NCBI GenBank assembly: GCA_030640385.1
Contig: DAOWJL010000021.1
Span: 1 to 22,344, forward strand
Source of the DNA: Dehalococcoidia bacterium
GTDB taxonomy: Bacteria > Chloroflexota > Dehalococcoidia > Dehalococcoidales > G020351185
Direction: 5' to 3'
Length of the DNA: 22,344 nt
The stretch's first letter is position 1. Every line of letters starts with the position of its first letter. A program made the translations under genes and the position numbers. Below the pieces are notes generated by a model. It ran no database searches. It had not been told where the DNA came from and worked only from the letters and a program-made list of their open reading frames with translations. Shown here one piece after another: positions 15,568 to 22,177 of the stretch.

Positions 15568-16599
15568 CTAACTTCCTATCCTTTCTTTTTTTCTTACAGG
15601 TATATCCATCATTAGAACCTCCAGCACCAGTCGCGGATTGGCGTTCCGTCTCAGGTTCTGTATGGCTTCCTGAATTTTCTTTATAAAACGCCTTATATCG
15701 AGAAGGCTGATCTCCCTGGCCAACTGGCTCAGTTCTTCCTCTATATCAATATTTGTTATAGCCCCGTTAAGGCCGGTTTTTATAAGCAACAGGTCACGCC
15801 ATAAATCAACCCACAGGTTCAGCACCTCCAGGGTAATTTCCCTTCTTTGATTGAACTGCCTAGCCAACCGGGCAGCATATCCGAAACGCTCTTCGTAACC
15901 ATAATTTATTATGTCAAGTATGCTATCCCTATCTCCACAGTAATGCTCCAGCAATTCTTCATCTCTGGAAGCCGATATTGCCCAGCCTATACATCCCTGG
16001 CAAAGTCTTGACAGTACCCTCGCCTTTTGCTCTTCAACATCCCAGCAGCTGATTAATTCTTGTTCAGCTTCACCCGCTGATAGAGGCATCAACTCCAGCT
16101 TCTGGCAACGAGAAGTAACCGTATCCGGTATTGTCCTGATATTCTTTGCCAGTAAAACAAAAAGCACCCTTTCAAACGGCTCTTCCAGCGTCTTGAGCAA
16201 GCAGTTAGCCGCTTCTATAGATAAGAACTCGGCGCCATCAATAATGAATATCTTATATCTGCCCTCAAAGGGCGGTAGGCTGGCTGAATGCTGTACCTGC
16301 CTGATTTGCTCAATACCGATTTCGGTTCTTTTTTTGGCTTCATCTTTCTCATAAGCACCTGTTAAACCTATAATCTGGACATCGGCGTGCTTTCCCTGGG
16401 CTATCTTCTGGCAGGAGTTGCACTCCCCGCAAGGTGGTTCATTTATCTGGCAATTCAATGCCTGAGCCAGATTTATAGCCAGGGTCATTTTGCCCACATG
16501 AGGAGGCCCTATAAACATATAGGCATGAGTCAGGGAGCCTTTCTCCAGGCTTCGCTGGAGCAAAGATACCGCCTTGCGTTGCCCTATTACCTGCCACAT
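15568..16599 (-). CDS. holB: DNA polymerase III subunit delta'
   Basis: Delta' is part of the clamp-loader complex that puts the sliding clamp on DNA. The 343-residue AAA+ protein starts MWQVIGQ. It has a Walker A-like GPPHVGKMT in which Met replaces the usual Ser/Thr after Lys, consistent with a subunit that need not hydrolyse ATP. A four-cysteine zinc module (CQINEPPCGECNSC) follows, then the Walker B-like IIDGAEFLS, the LLKTLEEP motif and the SRC motif in VTSRCQ. The C-terminal helical collar domain is normal in length. Start ATG with AAGGAT upstream. It begins 20 bases after lysA on the same strand and leads into ricT, giving a lysA-holB-ricT operon; tmk, often the neighbour elsewhere, is absent. 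Confidence 0.92.
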   Translation of the reverse strand: MWQVIGQRKAVSLLQRSLEKGSLTHAYMFIGPPHVGKMTLAINLAQALNCQINEPPCGECNSCQKIAQGKHADVQIIGLTGAYEKDEAKKRTEIGIEQIRQVQHSASLPPFEGRYKIFIIDGAEFLSIEAANCLLKTLEEPFERVLFVLLAKNIRTIPDTVTSRCQKLELMPLSAGEAEQELISCWDVEEQKARVLSRLCQGCIGWAISASRDEELLEHYCGDRDSILDIINYGYEERFGYAARLARQFNQRREITLEVLNLWVDLWRDLLLIKTGLNGAITNIDIEEELSQLAREISLLDIRRFIKKIQEAIQNLRRNANPRLVLEVLMMDIPVRKKERIGS

Positions 16600-16619
16600 A
16601 TGTTAATCCTTTTTAGCAT

Positions 16620-17927
16620 CTAAAACAGGTCGCAACTGGTAAGGTCTTCATATGTCTGGCGCCGGCGGATAAGCCGTTCCTTACCTTCCTTAACCAGAAT
16701 AACAGCTGGCTTGAGAGAGGCGTTATAATTACTCTGGAGGGGCAGGCTATAGGCTCCACAAACGGGTATGGCTATTATATCGCCTCTTGTAATCGGCGGT
16801 AGATTGATATCTTTAACCAATATGTCGCCGGACTCGCAGAACCTGCCGGCAATCGTAACCTGCTCTGCTTCTTCCTCCAGCATTTTATTAGCCACAAACG
16901 CCTCGTAGGGCGAGCCATAGAGGGCGGGACGTATATTATCAGCCATACCACCATCCACCGAAATGTAACGCTTGATACCCGGTATGTCCTTTATCACCCC
17001 TGTCTTATACAGCGCCACGCCAGCCTGAGCAACTATCGCCCTGCCCGGCTCTATAGTTAGCATTGGCAGTGATAGTTCTAATCGGCGGCATCTGCTGATT
17101 AACCTTGACACTATGGTCTCGGCATAAAAAGATACGGGAGGCACCGGCTCCCCCATTGTATATTGCACTGCAAAACCGCCACCTATGTCTAACTCCTCAA
17201 GCTCAAAGCCATGCTTTTGCTTCATATCAGCCGCAAAGTCAAGTACAATTTCAATAGCTTCCTGGTATGGCTGGGATTCAGTAATTAACGAACCTATATG
17301 AAAATGCAAGCCAACCAGATTCAGGTTGGGAGCCGACATCGCTTTTTTTACCATCTCGTCGGCGGCAAAGAGTGGAATACCGAATTTACTGCCGATAATA
17401 CCGGTGGTAATATGTTCATGCGTATGAGCATCCACCCCCGGGGTCAGTCGCAGCATAATATCGGGTATGTGCCCCGTTTCTTCAGCCATTGCCGCCAGCA
17501 TCTCCAGCTCATTCTGGCTATCAACAACTATACGGCTTATATGGTGCTTTATCGCCATGTTAAGCTCTTCGGCCGATTTATTGTTGCCATGCAGATATAC
17601 CATATCCATGGGGAAATCAGCCGACCTGGCTATTGCAAACTCCCCGTCAGAGACTACATCCAGCCCCAACCCTTCCTCTCTAAGAATAACTGCCAGTGCA
17701 CCGTTAAGAAAAGCTTTACTGGCATATATAACGGTGGTATCGGCATAGCGCTGTCTGAATTCCGCTTTAAACTCCTGGCACTTATTACGTAAAGTAAATT
17801 CATCAAACAGATATAAGGGCGTGCCGTACTCGGCAACCAGCTCTACAGTGTCGCAGCCGCCAATAACAAGATGGCCCTTCTTGCTCACACCGGCAGATAA
17901 TGGAAGGGTTGACTGTCTTTGCACCAT
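16620..17927 (-). CDS. lysA: Diaminopimelate decarboxylase
   Basis: A PLP-dependent enzyme that decarboxylates meso-diaminopimelate to L-lysine, the last step of lysine synthesis. The PLP lysine is in YASKAF (about K71). Other hallmarks are HGNNKS, HFHIGS, ELDIGGGFAV, the phosphate-binding EPGRAIV, and the C-terminal CESGDIL with substrate-contacting residues. The frame extends to an upstream ATG at 17960. The start at 17927 (MVQRQSTLPLS) is preferred because the family begins close to the GHLVIGGCDTVEL segment. It also fits a plausible promoter whose -35 covers the upstream ATG. No strong Shine-Dalgarno precedes either start. Length from 17927 is 435 residues, usual for LysA. holB and ricT follow. 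Confidence 0.95.
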   Translation of the reverse strand: MVQRQSTLPLSAGVSKKGHLVIGGCDTVELVAEYGTPLYLFDEFTLRNKCQEFKAEFRQRYADTTVIYASKAFLNGALAVILREEGLGLDVVSDGEFAIARSADFPMDMVYLHGNNKSAEELNMAIKHHISRIVVDSQNELEMLAAMAEETGHIPDIMLRLTPGVDAHTHEHITTGIIGSKFGIPLFAADEMVKKAMSAPNLNLVGLHFHIGSLITESQPYQEAIEIVLDFAADMKQKHGFELEELDIGGGFAVQYTMGEPVPPVSFYAETIVSRLISRCRRLELSLPMLTIEPGRAIVAQAGVALYKTGVIKDIPGIKRYISVDGGMADNIRPALYGSPYEAFVANKMLEEEAEQVTIAGRFCESGDILVKDINLPPITRGDIIAIPVCGAYSLPLQSNYNASLKPAVILVKEGKERLIRRRQTYEDLTSCDLF

Positions 17928-17935
17928 TACTTTCA

Positions 17936-17965
17936 ATAATAACAATACGCCATCATTCAAGTCAA
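17936..17965 (-). promoter_or_regulatory. Putative lysA promoter, near-leaderless
   Basis: On the minus strand: TTGACT, 18-base spacer, TATTAT. The -10 ends only 8 bases before the ATG at 17927, which would leave almost no leader. It sits in the divergent region shared with the HAD gene. Confidence 0.4.
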
Positions 17966-17985
17966 TTAAGATAAGTCGCTGCCTC

Positions 17986-18014
17986 TTTACAGTATGGCTT
18001 TATTTAGTTAAAAT
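17986..18014 (+). promoter_or_regulatory. Putative promoter of the HAD-PEBP operon
   Basis: TTTACA, a 17-base spacer, TAAAAT: a good sigma70-type match. Predicted transcript start near 18021 leaves a leader of about 55 bases, ending in GGAGTG before the ATG at 18076. Confidence 0.55.
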
Positions 18015-18075
18015 ACTGGTATCTCTGATTTATATATAAGGAAATATAAGTTAAGTATTCGGAGTGATTTGCATT

Positions 18076-18786
18076 ATGATTAAAGCTGTATTCTTTGACC
18101 TGTATCAAACCCTGATTAACTACGACCCACCCCGGGAGGCACAACTGGCGCATATAATCAACGATTATGGGATTGAGGTAACGGCAGATGCACTACGCCG
18201 ACCCATGGTTATAGCCGATGAATTTATCTACGAAGAACATTCACGCCTACCCATAAGTAAACGCAGTGAAAAAGAACAAAAAACACTCTTTGCAAAGTAT
18301 CAATCAATACTATTGAAAGAGGCTGGTATAGATCCTGCACCAGAGCTTATACGCAATAACATAGTCAAGATGCAGCAAATCAAGTTCAATCGCGTTCTTT
18401 TCGATGATGTCCTGCCTGCTCTTGAACAGCTTAAACAAAACGGATTTATACTGGGACTTATATCAAACATAGATAGCGATATAACTCCACTCTTTGATAA
18501 ACTGAAGCTTACACCGTTGCTTAATGTGGTGGTAACATCCAGGGATACCGGTTACCATAAACCTCAACCCGAGATATTTAACGAAGCCGCCAGACAGGCC
18601 GGAGTAAAAGCCGGGGAATCAATGTATATCGGTGACCAGTACCAGATCGATGTCCTCGGTGGCAAAGAAGCCGGTATGCAGGGTGTACTTCTTGATAGAA
18701 ACGGTTATTTCAACGAGGATATTAAGGAACTCATAATAAAAGACCTCTACCAGCTCGTAGATTACCTGTTAAACGAGAGGGGGTAG
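18076..18786 (+). CDS. HAD-superfamily hydrolase (DxYxT variant)
   Basis: A 236-residue haloacid-dehalogenase-fold protein with a helical cap. Motif I is FFDLYQTL; the nucleophile Asp is present, but the usual second Asp (DxDxT) is Tyr, as in L-2-haloacid dehalogenases rather than typical phosphatases. Motif II is LISNID, motif III Lys is in HKPQPEIF, and motif IV is YIGDQYQIDVLGGKEAGM. The ATG at 18076 is preferred over GTG 18064, because GGAGTG at 18061-18066 is correctly spaced for it and the family starts just before FFDL. It ends 2 bases before the PEBP gene. The substrate is unknown; a dehalogenase or an atypical phosphatase are both possible. Confidence 0.85.
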   Translation: MIKAVFFDLYQTLINYDPPREAQLAHIINDYGIEVTADALRRPMVIADEFIYEEHSRLPISKRSEKEQKTLFAKYQSILLKEAGIDPAPELIRNNIVKMQQIKFNRVLFDDVLPALEQLKQNGFILGLISNIDSDITPLFDKLKLTPLLNVVVTSRDTGYHKPQPEIFNEAARQAGVKAGESMYIGDQYQIDVLGGKEAGMQGVLLDRNGYFNEDIKELIIKDLYQLVDYLLNERG

Positions 18787-18788
18787 AA

Positions 18789-19250
18789 ATGGCATTATCT
18801 ATATCAAGCCCTGCCTTTAGCGGAGGGGAGAAAATACCGCCTGAATATACCTGTGAAGGCAGTGATATCTCGCCACAGCTTGATTGGATCGGGATTCCCG
18901 AAGAAGCTAAATCGCTAGCTCTTATAGTTGATGATCCGGATGCTCCCGGCGGCGTCTTCACCCACTGGGTTATTTTTAACATCCCACCAGACAGCAGCGG
19001 GTTATCGGAAGCATTTCCGTCAACACCCGGATTGCCCGATGGCACTCTGCAGGGTGGGAATGACTTCGGCAGAACTGGATACGGTGGCCCCTGCCCACCA
19101 CCCGGTAAATCGCACAGGTATCGCTTTACTCTTTATGCTCTTGACAAAAAACTTGACCTGGTTGCGGGTTCATCTAAAAACCAGATTCTAGATGCTGCCA
19201 GAGGCCACATCCTGGCTCAGGGGCAGCTTACCGGCACCTATCAGCGTTAA
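18789..19250 (+). CDS. YbhB/YbcL family Raf-kinase-inhibitor-like (PEBP) protein
   Basis: A 153-residue phosphatidylethanolamine-binding-protein homologue. The hallmark segments are clear: IPPEYTCEGSDISPQLDW near the N-terminus, LIVDDPDAPGG followed by FTHWVIFNIP around residues 46-70, and GYGGPCPPPGKSHRYRFTLYAL around 96-120. These form the anion-binding pocket of the family. Biochemical roles of bacterial members remain unclear. No signal peptide is present, so it is cytoplasmic. The ATG lies 2 bases after the HAD stop; its purine-rich ribosome binding site (GAGAGGGGG) is formed by the end of that gene, so the two are co-translated. A strong hairpin terminator follows. Confidence 0.93.
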   Translation: MALSISSPAFSGGEKIPPEYTCEGSDISPQLDWIGIPEEAKSLALIVDDPDAPGGVFTHWVIFNIPPDSSGLSEAFPSTPGLPDGTLQGGNDFGRTGYGGPCPPPGKSHRYRFTLYALDKKLDLVAGSSKNQILDAARGHILAQGQLTGTYQR

Positions 19251-19263
19251 TCCCCAAGAAAAA

Positions 19264-19289
19264 GGCAGCCAGAACCTGGCTGCCACCGA
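19264..19289. terminator. Bidirectional intrinsic terminator
   Basis: A perfect 9-base-pair stem GGCAGCCAG/CTGGCTGCC with loop AAC. On the minus strand it is followed directly by TTTTTCTT, a good terminator for the 19308-19961 gene. On the plus strand a TTTT tract comes a few bases later, a weaker end for the HAD-PEBP operon. The convergent layout fits both uses. Confidence 0.75.
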
Positions 19290-19307
19290 TTTTAAACCGT
19301 TCTGGAT

Positions 19308-19961
19308 TCAGGCGTTTCCTTTTTCTTGTTTTTCCTGTTGTTTTTCCTGAGTAATGTCTTCAATTTTCTGGAACCAGCGTCTTATTTCATCCAGGCCGGG
19401 CGGAGCAACATAAAACACCTGGATATCTGAGGCAAACTGTACCTGATGCCCCTCCCTCATCAACAGTATTCCAATTTCATTACTTTTGAGCGTTTCATCT
19501 ATTTTTTTAGCAATGTGTTCATTCCTTCTTTTTTGAGCCCCCAGGAAGGCCTGATACACCTGCGAAAATACCTTCTGGTTCTGCAGGCCAACCGACAGGC
19601 AACGGCTCCAGTCCATAAACTCTAGCAAAATATCTCCGTCCTCTATCGGTTGAATACTGGCTCCCTTGTCCAGGCTACTCTTAACGATATCATAGCTGCC
19701 CGTATTCATTTGCTTTATGGCTTTAATACCTTTTTCGCCGGTGGACGTTACCAGTTCATGATATACCTTTTTTACTTCGGTTAGCTTTTCTTCAAGGTTT
19801 TTAACCTGCGTTTGGGCTTGCTCCCAGTATTTATTAAATAATTCCAGGAATTCTTTCTCTGGCTCAAAGGGTGCAATAATAAGAGGCACGAAAAATATTT
19901 TCCTTCCCTTCTTGAATTTTTTTACCGAGGGCTTCTTTACCTTGCCCAGTTTTTCAGCCAT
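19308..19961 (-). CDS. Conserved-looking hypothetical protein, lysine-rich, coiled-coil
   Basis: I do not recognise this 217-residue protein. The N-terminus is very basic (residues 1-22 rich in Lys), followed by FFVPLIIAPFEPEKEF. A probable coiled coil lies around residues 45-75, and a charged amphipathic helical region in the middle contains the motif DGDILLEFMDWSRCLSVGLQ. A compact segment near residues 160-195 reads GILLMREGHQVQFASDIQVF then YVAPPGLDEIRRWF and looks like a folded, constrained domain. The tail is Gln/Glu/Lys-rich. There are no membrane segments, signal peptide or nuclease motifs. The start ATG has a GGGGGT about 12 bases upstream. It is monocistronic between two terminator-like hairpins. 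Coding status is supported by length, start signals and non-random composition. Confidence 0.8.
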   Translation of the reverse strand: MAEKLGKVKKPSVKKFKKGRKIFFVPLIIAPFEPEKEFLELFNKYWEQAQTQVKNLEEKLTEVKKVYHELVTSTGEKGIKAIKQMNTGSYDIVKSSLDKGASIQPIEDGDILLEFMDWSRCLSVGLQNQKVFSQVYQAFLGAQKRRNEHIAKKIDETLKSNEIGILLMREGHQVQFASDIQVFYVAPPGLDEIRRWFQKIEDITQEKQQEKQEKGNA

Positions 19962-20013
19962 ATAATTAATTACCCCCGCAGCTTTTACTGGTGTTTTTCC
20001 TCATATTATCACA

Positions 20014-20019
20014 ATTATA
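20014..20019 (-). promoter_or_regulatory. Possible -10 element for the hypothetical gene at 19308-19961
   Basis: TATAAT read on the minus strand, about 50 bases upstream of the start codon, in an AT-rich gap of 151 bases. No -35 of good quality at 17 bases, so this is tentative. Confidence 0.3.
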
Positions 20020-20061
20020 CTAACTTGTCCCTCTCGGAGCTCTATTAAAGTCATAATATAC

Positions 20062-20101
20062 AAACACAGGCCGGTGTTTAGCCGACCTGTGTTTTTTCTT
20101 T
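20062..20101. terminator. Hairpin terminator downstream of the zinc-ribbon gene
   Basis: Arms AAACACAGGCCGG (20062-20074) and CCGACCTGTGTTT (20082-20094) pair over 13 positions with a 7-base loop. The single imperfect pair is C-A on the plus strand but a G-U wobble in minus-strand RNA. The plus strand then runs into TTTTTTCTTTG; the minus strand has only TTTG. Its place just past the minus-strand gene suggests it ends that transcript. Confidence 0.55.
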
Positions 20102-20112
20102 GTTCTTCAGGT

Positions 20113-20421
20113 TTATTGCTGGCTCAGTTTAACTTTGCTGTAGCATTCACTGCAATATACCGGTCTGCCTTCACGTGGCTCAAATGGTACTTCTGTTTCC
20201 TTGGAACATTCAGCGCATACTGCCGGGAACATCTGCCGCTGTGACCTATAGCCATAGCCACCATTCTGGTAACGAGATGTTTTCCTCGATTGACGGCATG
20301 AAAGGCATCGCTTTGGCTCATTTGTATAGCCCTTTGTCTGGAAAAACTCCTGTTCCTGTGCGCTAAAGGTAAAGTTTACCCCGCAATCGGAACATTGGAT
20401 AGTCTTGTCTTCGAAGCTCAA
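20113..20421 (-). CDS. Small zinc-ribbon protein (two CxxC zinc-binding modules)
   Basis: A 102-residue protein with two zinc modules. The first uses CSDCG (C10, C13) and CLSCRQSRK; it matches the short probable zinc-ribbon domain common in environmental bacteria. The second is CAECSKETEVPFEPREGRPV followed by YCSECY, a pattern often found next to the first. A Gly/Tyr/Arg/Gln-rich linker separates them and may contact nucleic acid. The start is TTG, supported by a perfect AGGAGG seven bases upstream (20429-20434); no in-frame ATG fits. The function is unknown; nucleic-acid or protein binding is inferred. It is monocistronic and followed by a hairpin. Confidence 0.85.
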   Translation of the reverse strand: MSFEDKTIQCSDCGVNFTFSAQEQEFFQTKGYTNEPKRCLSCRQSRKTSRYQNGGYGYRSQRQMFPAVCAECSKETEVPFEPREGRPVYCSECYSKVKLSQQ

Positions 20422-20428
20422 TGTATGA

Positions 20429-20434
20429 CCTCCT
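20429..20434 (-). promoter_or_regulatory. Shine-Dalgarno that fixes a TTG start
   Basis: AGGAGG on the minus strand, with exactly 7 bases before the TTG codon at 20419-20421. It decides the start of the zinc-ribbon gene. Confidence 0.75.
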
Positions 20435-20675
20435 CTCTTCTATATTAGTTGGTTAGAACTAAGGTCATCCATTGTTTGATTGAATTAGGGTAAATACTGT
20501 GTAATCTCACTATTTGTGATAACCTTGTACTGAAAACCACCATAAACAATATACACTAATGGAATTATTTTTGCAAGCACTATAACTAATATTGAAATAA
20601 AAACTATTGCTCTGCCATCGTTTGTTAGATATAATTTGTCTCAATCAGTGAAGTGGGAAAGGAAGAACACTTACT
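20435..20675. other. AT-rich divergent intergenic region
   Basis: About 240 AT-rich bases between the zinc-ribbon gene and the membrane-protein gene. It holds a small inverted repeat TTAGTT-N6-AACTAA (20445-20462), close to the zinc-ribbon ribosome binding site, and the promoter at 20607-20635. Nothing else could be supported. Confidence 0.5.
20607..20635 (+). promoter_or_regulatory. Putative promoter of the 20676 operon
   Basis: TTGCTC, 17-base spacer, perfect TATAAT. Predicted start near 20642, about 34 bases before the GTG of the membrane-protein gene; AAGGAAG lies in that leader. Confidence 0.5.
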
Positions 20676-21050
20676 GTGAATGAAGTACTGCTATATACAG
20701 GTTCAGTTATTATCATTATCTGGGGAGTAGCCCATTTAATACCCACCAGAGCTATCGTCAGGGGTTTCGGGGCTATATCGGAGGACAATAAGAAGATAAT
20801 AACGATGGAATCAATCGCTGAAGGCCTCACCCTTTGCTTCCTCGGCGCGTTAGTATTGATGGTTACTATCGTGGGGGGTTCTGAAGATCAGGTCTCAAAG
20901 GCAGTATTTTGGGCATCATCTATAATGCTTCTTATTATGGCAGTGCTTACCGCGGTAACCGGAGCCCGGACGTCTCTTGTACCGTACAAGATATGCCCTT
21001 TCGTTAAGGCGACCGTAGCGATACTTTTTATTCTGGGAAGTGTTCTATAA
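20676..21050 (+). CDS. Small integral membrane protein, four predicted helices
   Basis: A 124-residue, very hydrophobic protein with about four membrane spans: residues 5-22, 47-67, 74-95 and 106-124. The loop after the first helix (PTRAIVRGFGAISEDNKKI) is polar. No catalytic motif is recognised and I cannot name the family. The start is GTG; AAGGAAG lies about 9 bases upstream, and the first helix begins at once, leaving no room for a later start. It lies 36 bases before the 79-residue gene on the same strand, and the two plus the glycosyltransferase may form one transcript. A link to glycosylglycerate synthesis is only positional. Confidence 0.75.
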   Translation: MNEVLLYTGSVIIIIWGVAHLIPTRAIVRGFGAISEDNKKIITMESIAEGLTLCFLGALVLMVTIVGGSEDQVSKAVFWASSIMLLIMAVLTAVTGARTSLVPYKICPFVKATVAILFILGSVL

Positions 21051-21086
21051 AATACTCTCACAATAATACACCTTAGGAGGAATAAA

Positions 21087-21326
21087 ATGTCACAGCAGGT
21101 TAGAACATGGGTTAAGTATGTTTCTGGAATGGAGTATGACGATTTTGCCGACGCCGAGAAGCTTGTTGTTCGGCAGGAGAACCATAACAAGGTAGCTTTT
21201 GAGTTCTGGGATTACGAAGGGAAGAGAGGGGAAATGACAGTACCAATCAACGTAGCTGTTGTTCTCGCTAGGTCTATCTTGCTCTGTATAGATGGTAAGT
21301 TGGACCAAATTGGTATAAATCTATGA
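21087..21326 (+). CDS. Hypothetical 79-residue protein
   Basis: A small acidic-to-neutral protein with no recognised domain. It has a long C-terminal hydrophobic helix (VPINVAVVLARSILLCIDGK), too short and interrupted to be a confident membrane span. The N-terminal part alternates charged and aromatic residues (FEFWDYEGKRGE), suggesting a small beta-rich fold. Coding is supported by a strong AGGAGG seven bases before the ATG and by its place between two co-oriented genes with short gaps (36 and 33 bases). Confidence 0.7.
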   Translation: MSQQVRTWVKYVSGMEYDDFADAEKLVVRQENHNKVAFEFWDYEGKRGEMTVPINVAVVLARSILLCIDGKLDQIGINL

Positions 21327-21359
21327 TGAAAAGATACATATTGTATGAAAGGTAATAAA

Positions 21360-22091
21360 ATGAAGTTATTTGTCATTTTCCCGGCCAGGAACGAGGGTGA
21401 TACTATAGCCCAGTGTATTGAAATAGCGCACAAAAGCAAATACAAACCAGAGATACTCGTCGTAGACGGCCACTCAGGGGATAATACTAAAGCAGAAGCC
21501 AGGGATGCCGGAGCCATAGTTATATCACAGAGTAAAGGTGTTTACCCGGCTAAAGGTATAGCCATGAAAGATGGCGCCAGGGAAGCCCTTAAAAGAGGAG
21601 CCGACTGTATCGCATTTCTGGATGCCGATATTATCAATCTAACTCCTGAATGGATAAACCTTCTTGCCGAGCCTGTTATTGAAAAGGCATGTGATATGTC
21701 ACGGGGCTACTACAGAAGGGCTGAATATGATGGTGCCGTTACCAAACTGGTAGCCAAGCCATTAATCGGTGTTTTCTTCCCCGAAATTGCCCATTTTAAT
21801 CAGCCTCTCAGCGGTGAAATATGCGCCACCCCTGAACTCTTTAAAGACCTGCTCAGGAGCAGAGACTGGCCTGTTGGTTGGGGCGTCGATATCTGGCTGT
21901 TAATAGAGTCTGCCATGAAGGACTATCAAATCATTGAGGTATACATGGGAACAAAAGTACATACCTCAAGACAAGAATATCTTGTCGATGTGATAAGGCT
22001 GAGCAAGATGGCAGAGCAGGTATCACTGGCCACCTTTAAAGAAGCAATAAAATATAAGCGCATAGGTAATCTGAAGAGAATTCGTCTATAA
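21360..22091 (+). CDS. Glycosyltransferase resembling glucosyl-3-phosphoglycerate synthase (GpgS, GT81/GT2-like)
   Basis: A 243-residue GT-A-fold enzyme. FPARNEGDTIAQC starts the nucleotide-sugar domain and LVVDGHSGDNT follows. The metal-binding DxD is D88-A-D90 in FLDADI. The second half matches GpgS closely in style: RGYYRR, TKLVAKPL, NQPLSGEICAT (from Q148) and GWGVDIWLLIE (from G173), where GpgS has QPLSGE and GYGVEIGLLID. GpgS moves a sugar from an NDP-sugar onto 3-phosphoglycerate, the first step to glucosyl- or mannosylglycerate, a compatible solute. It is shorter than typical GpgS (about 320). ATG 21360 is chosen over 21345 because AAAGG lies 7 bases upstream. A phosphatase-like gene lies convergent just beyond. 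Donor and acceptor are inferred. Confidence 0.8.
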   Translation: MKLFVIFPARNEGDTIAQCIEIAHKSKYKPEILVVDGHSGDNTKAEARDAGAIVISQSKGVYPAKGIAMKDGAREALKRGADCIAFLDADIINLTPEWINLLAEPVIEKACDMSRGYYRRAEYDGAVTKLVAKPLIGVFFPEIAHFNQPLSGEICATPELFKDLLRSRDWPVGWGVDIWLLIESAMKDYQIIEVYMGTKVHTSRQEYLVDVIRLSKMAEQVSLATFKEAIKYKRIGNLKRIRL

Positions 22092-22177
22092 TCGCAGATT
22101 AAATATCATTCCTGAATCTACAGTGGATTAAATCAAGCATATCATCAGTTTTAGGTATTATAAACAGGTGGATGGGT

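Noticed and set aside
17298..17792. 164-codon plus-strand frame inside lysA
   Set aside because: Shadow of lysA, covering conserved LysA motifs on the other strand; no domain or start signal.
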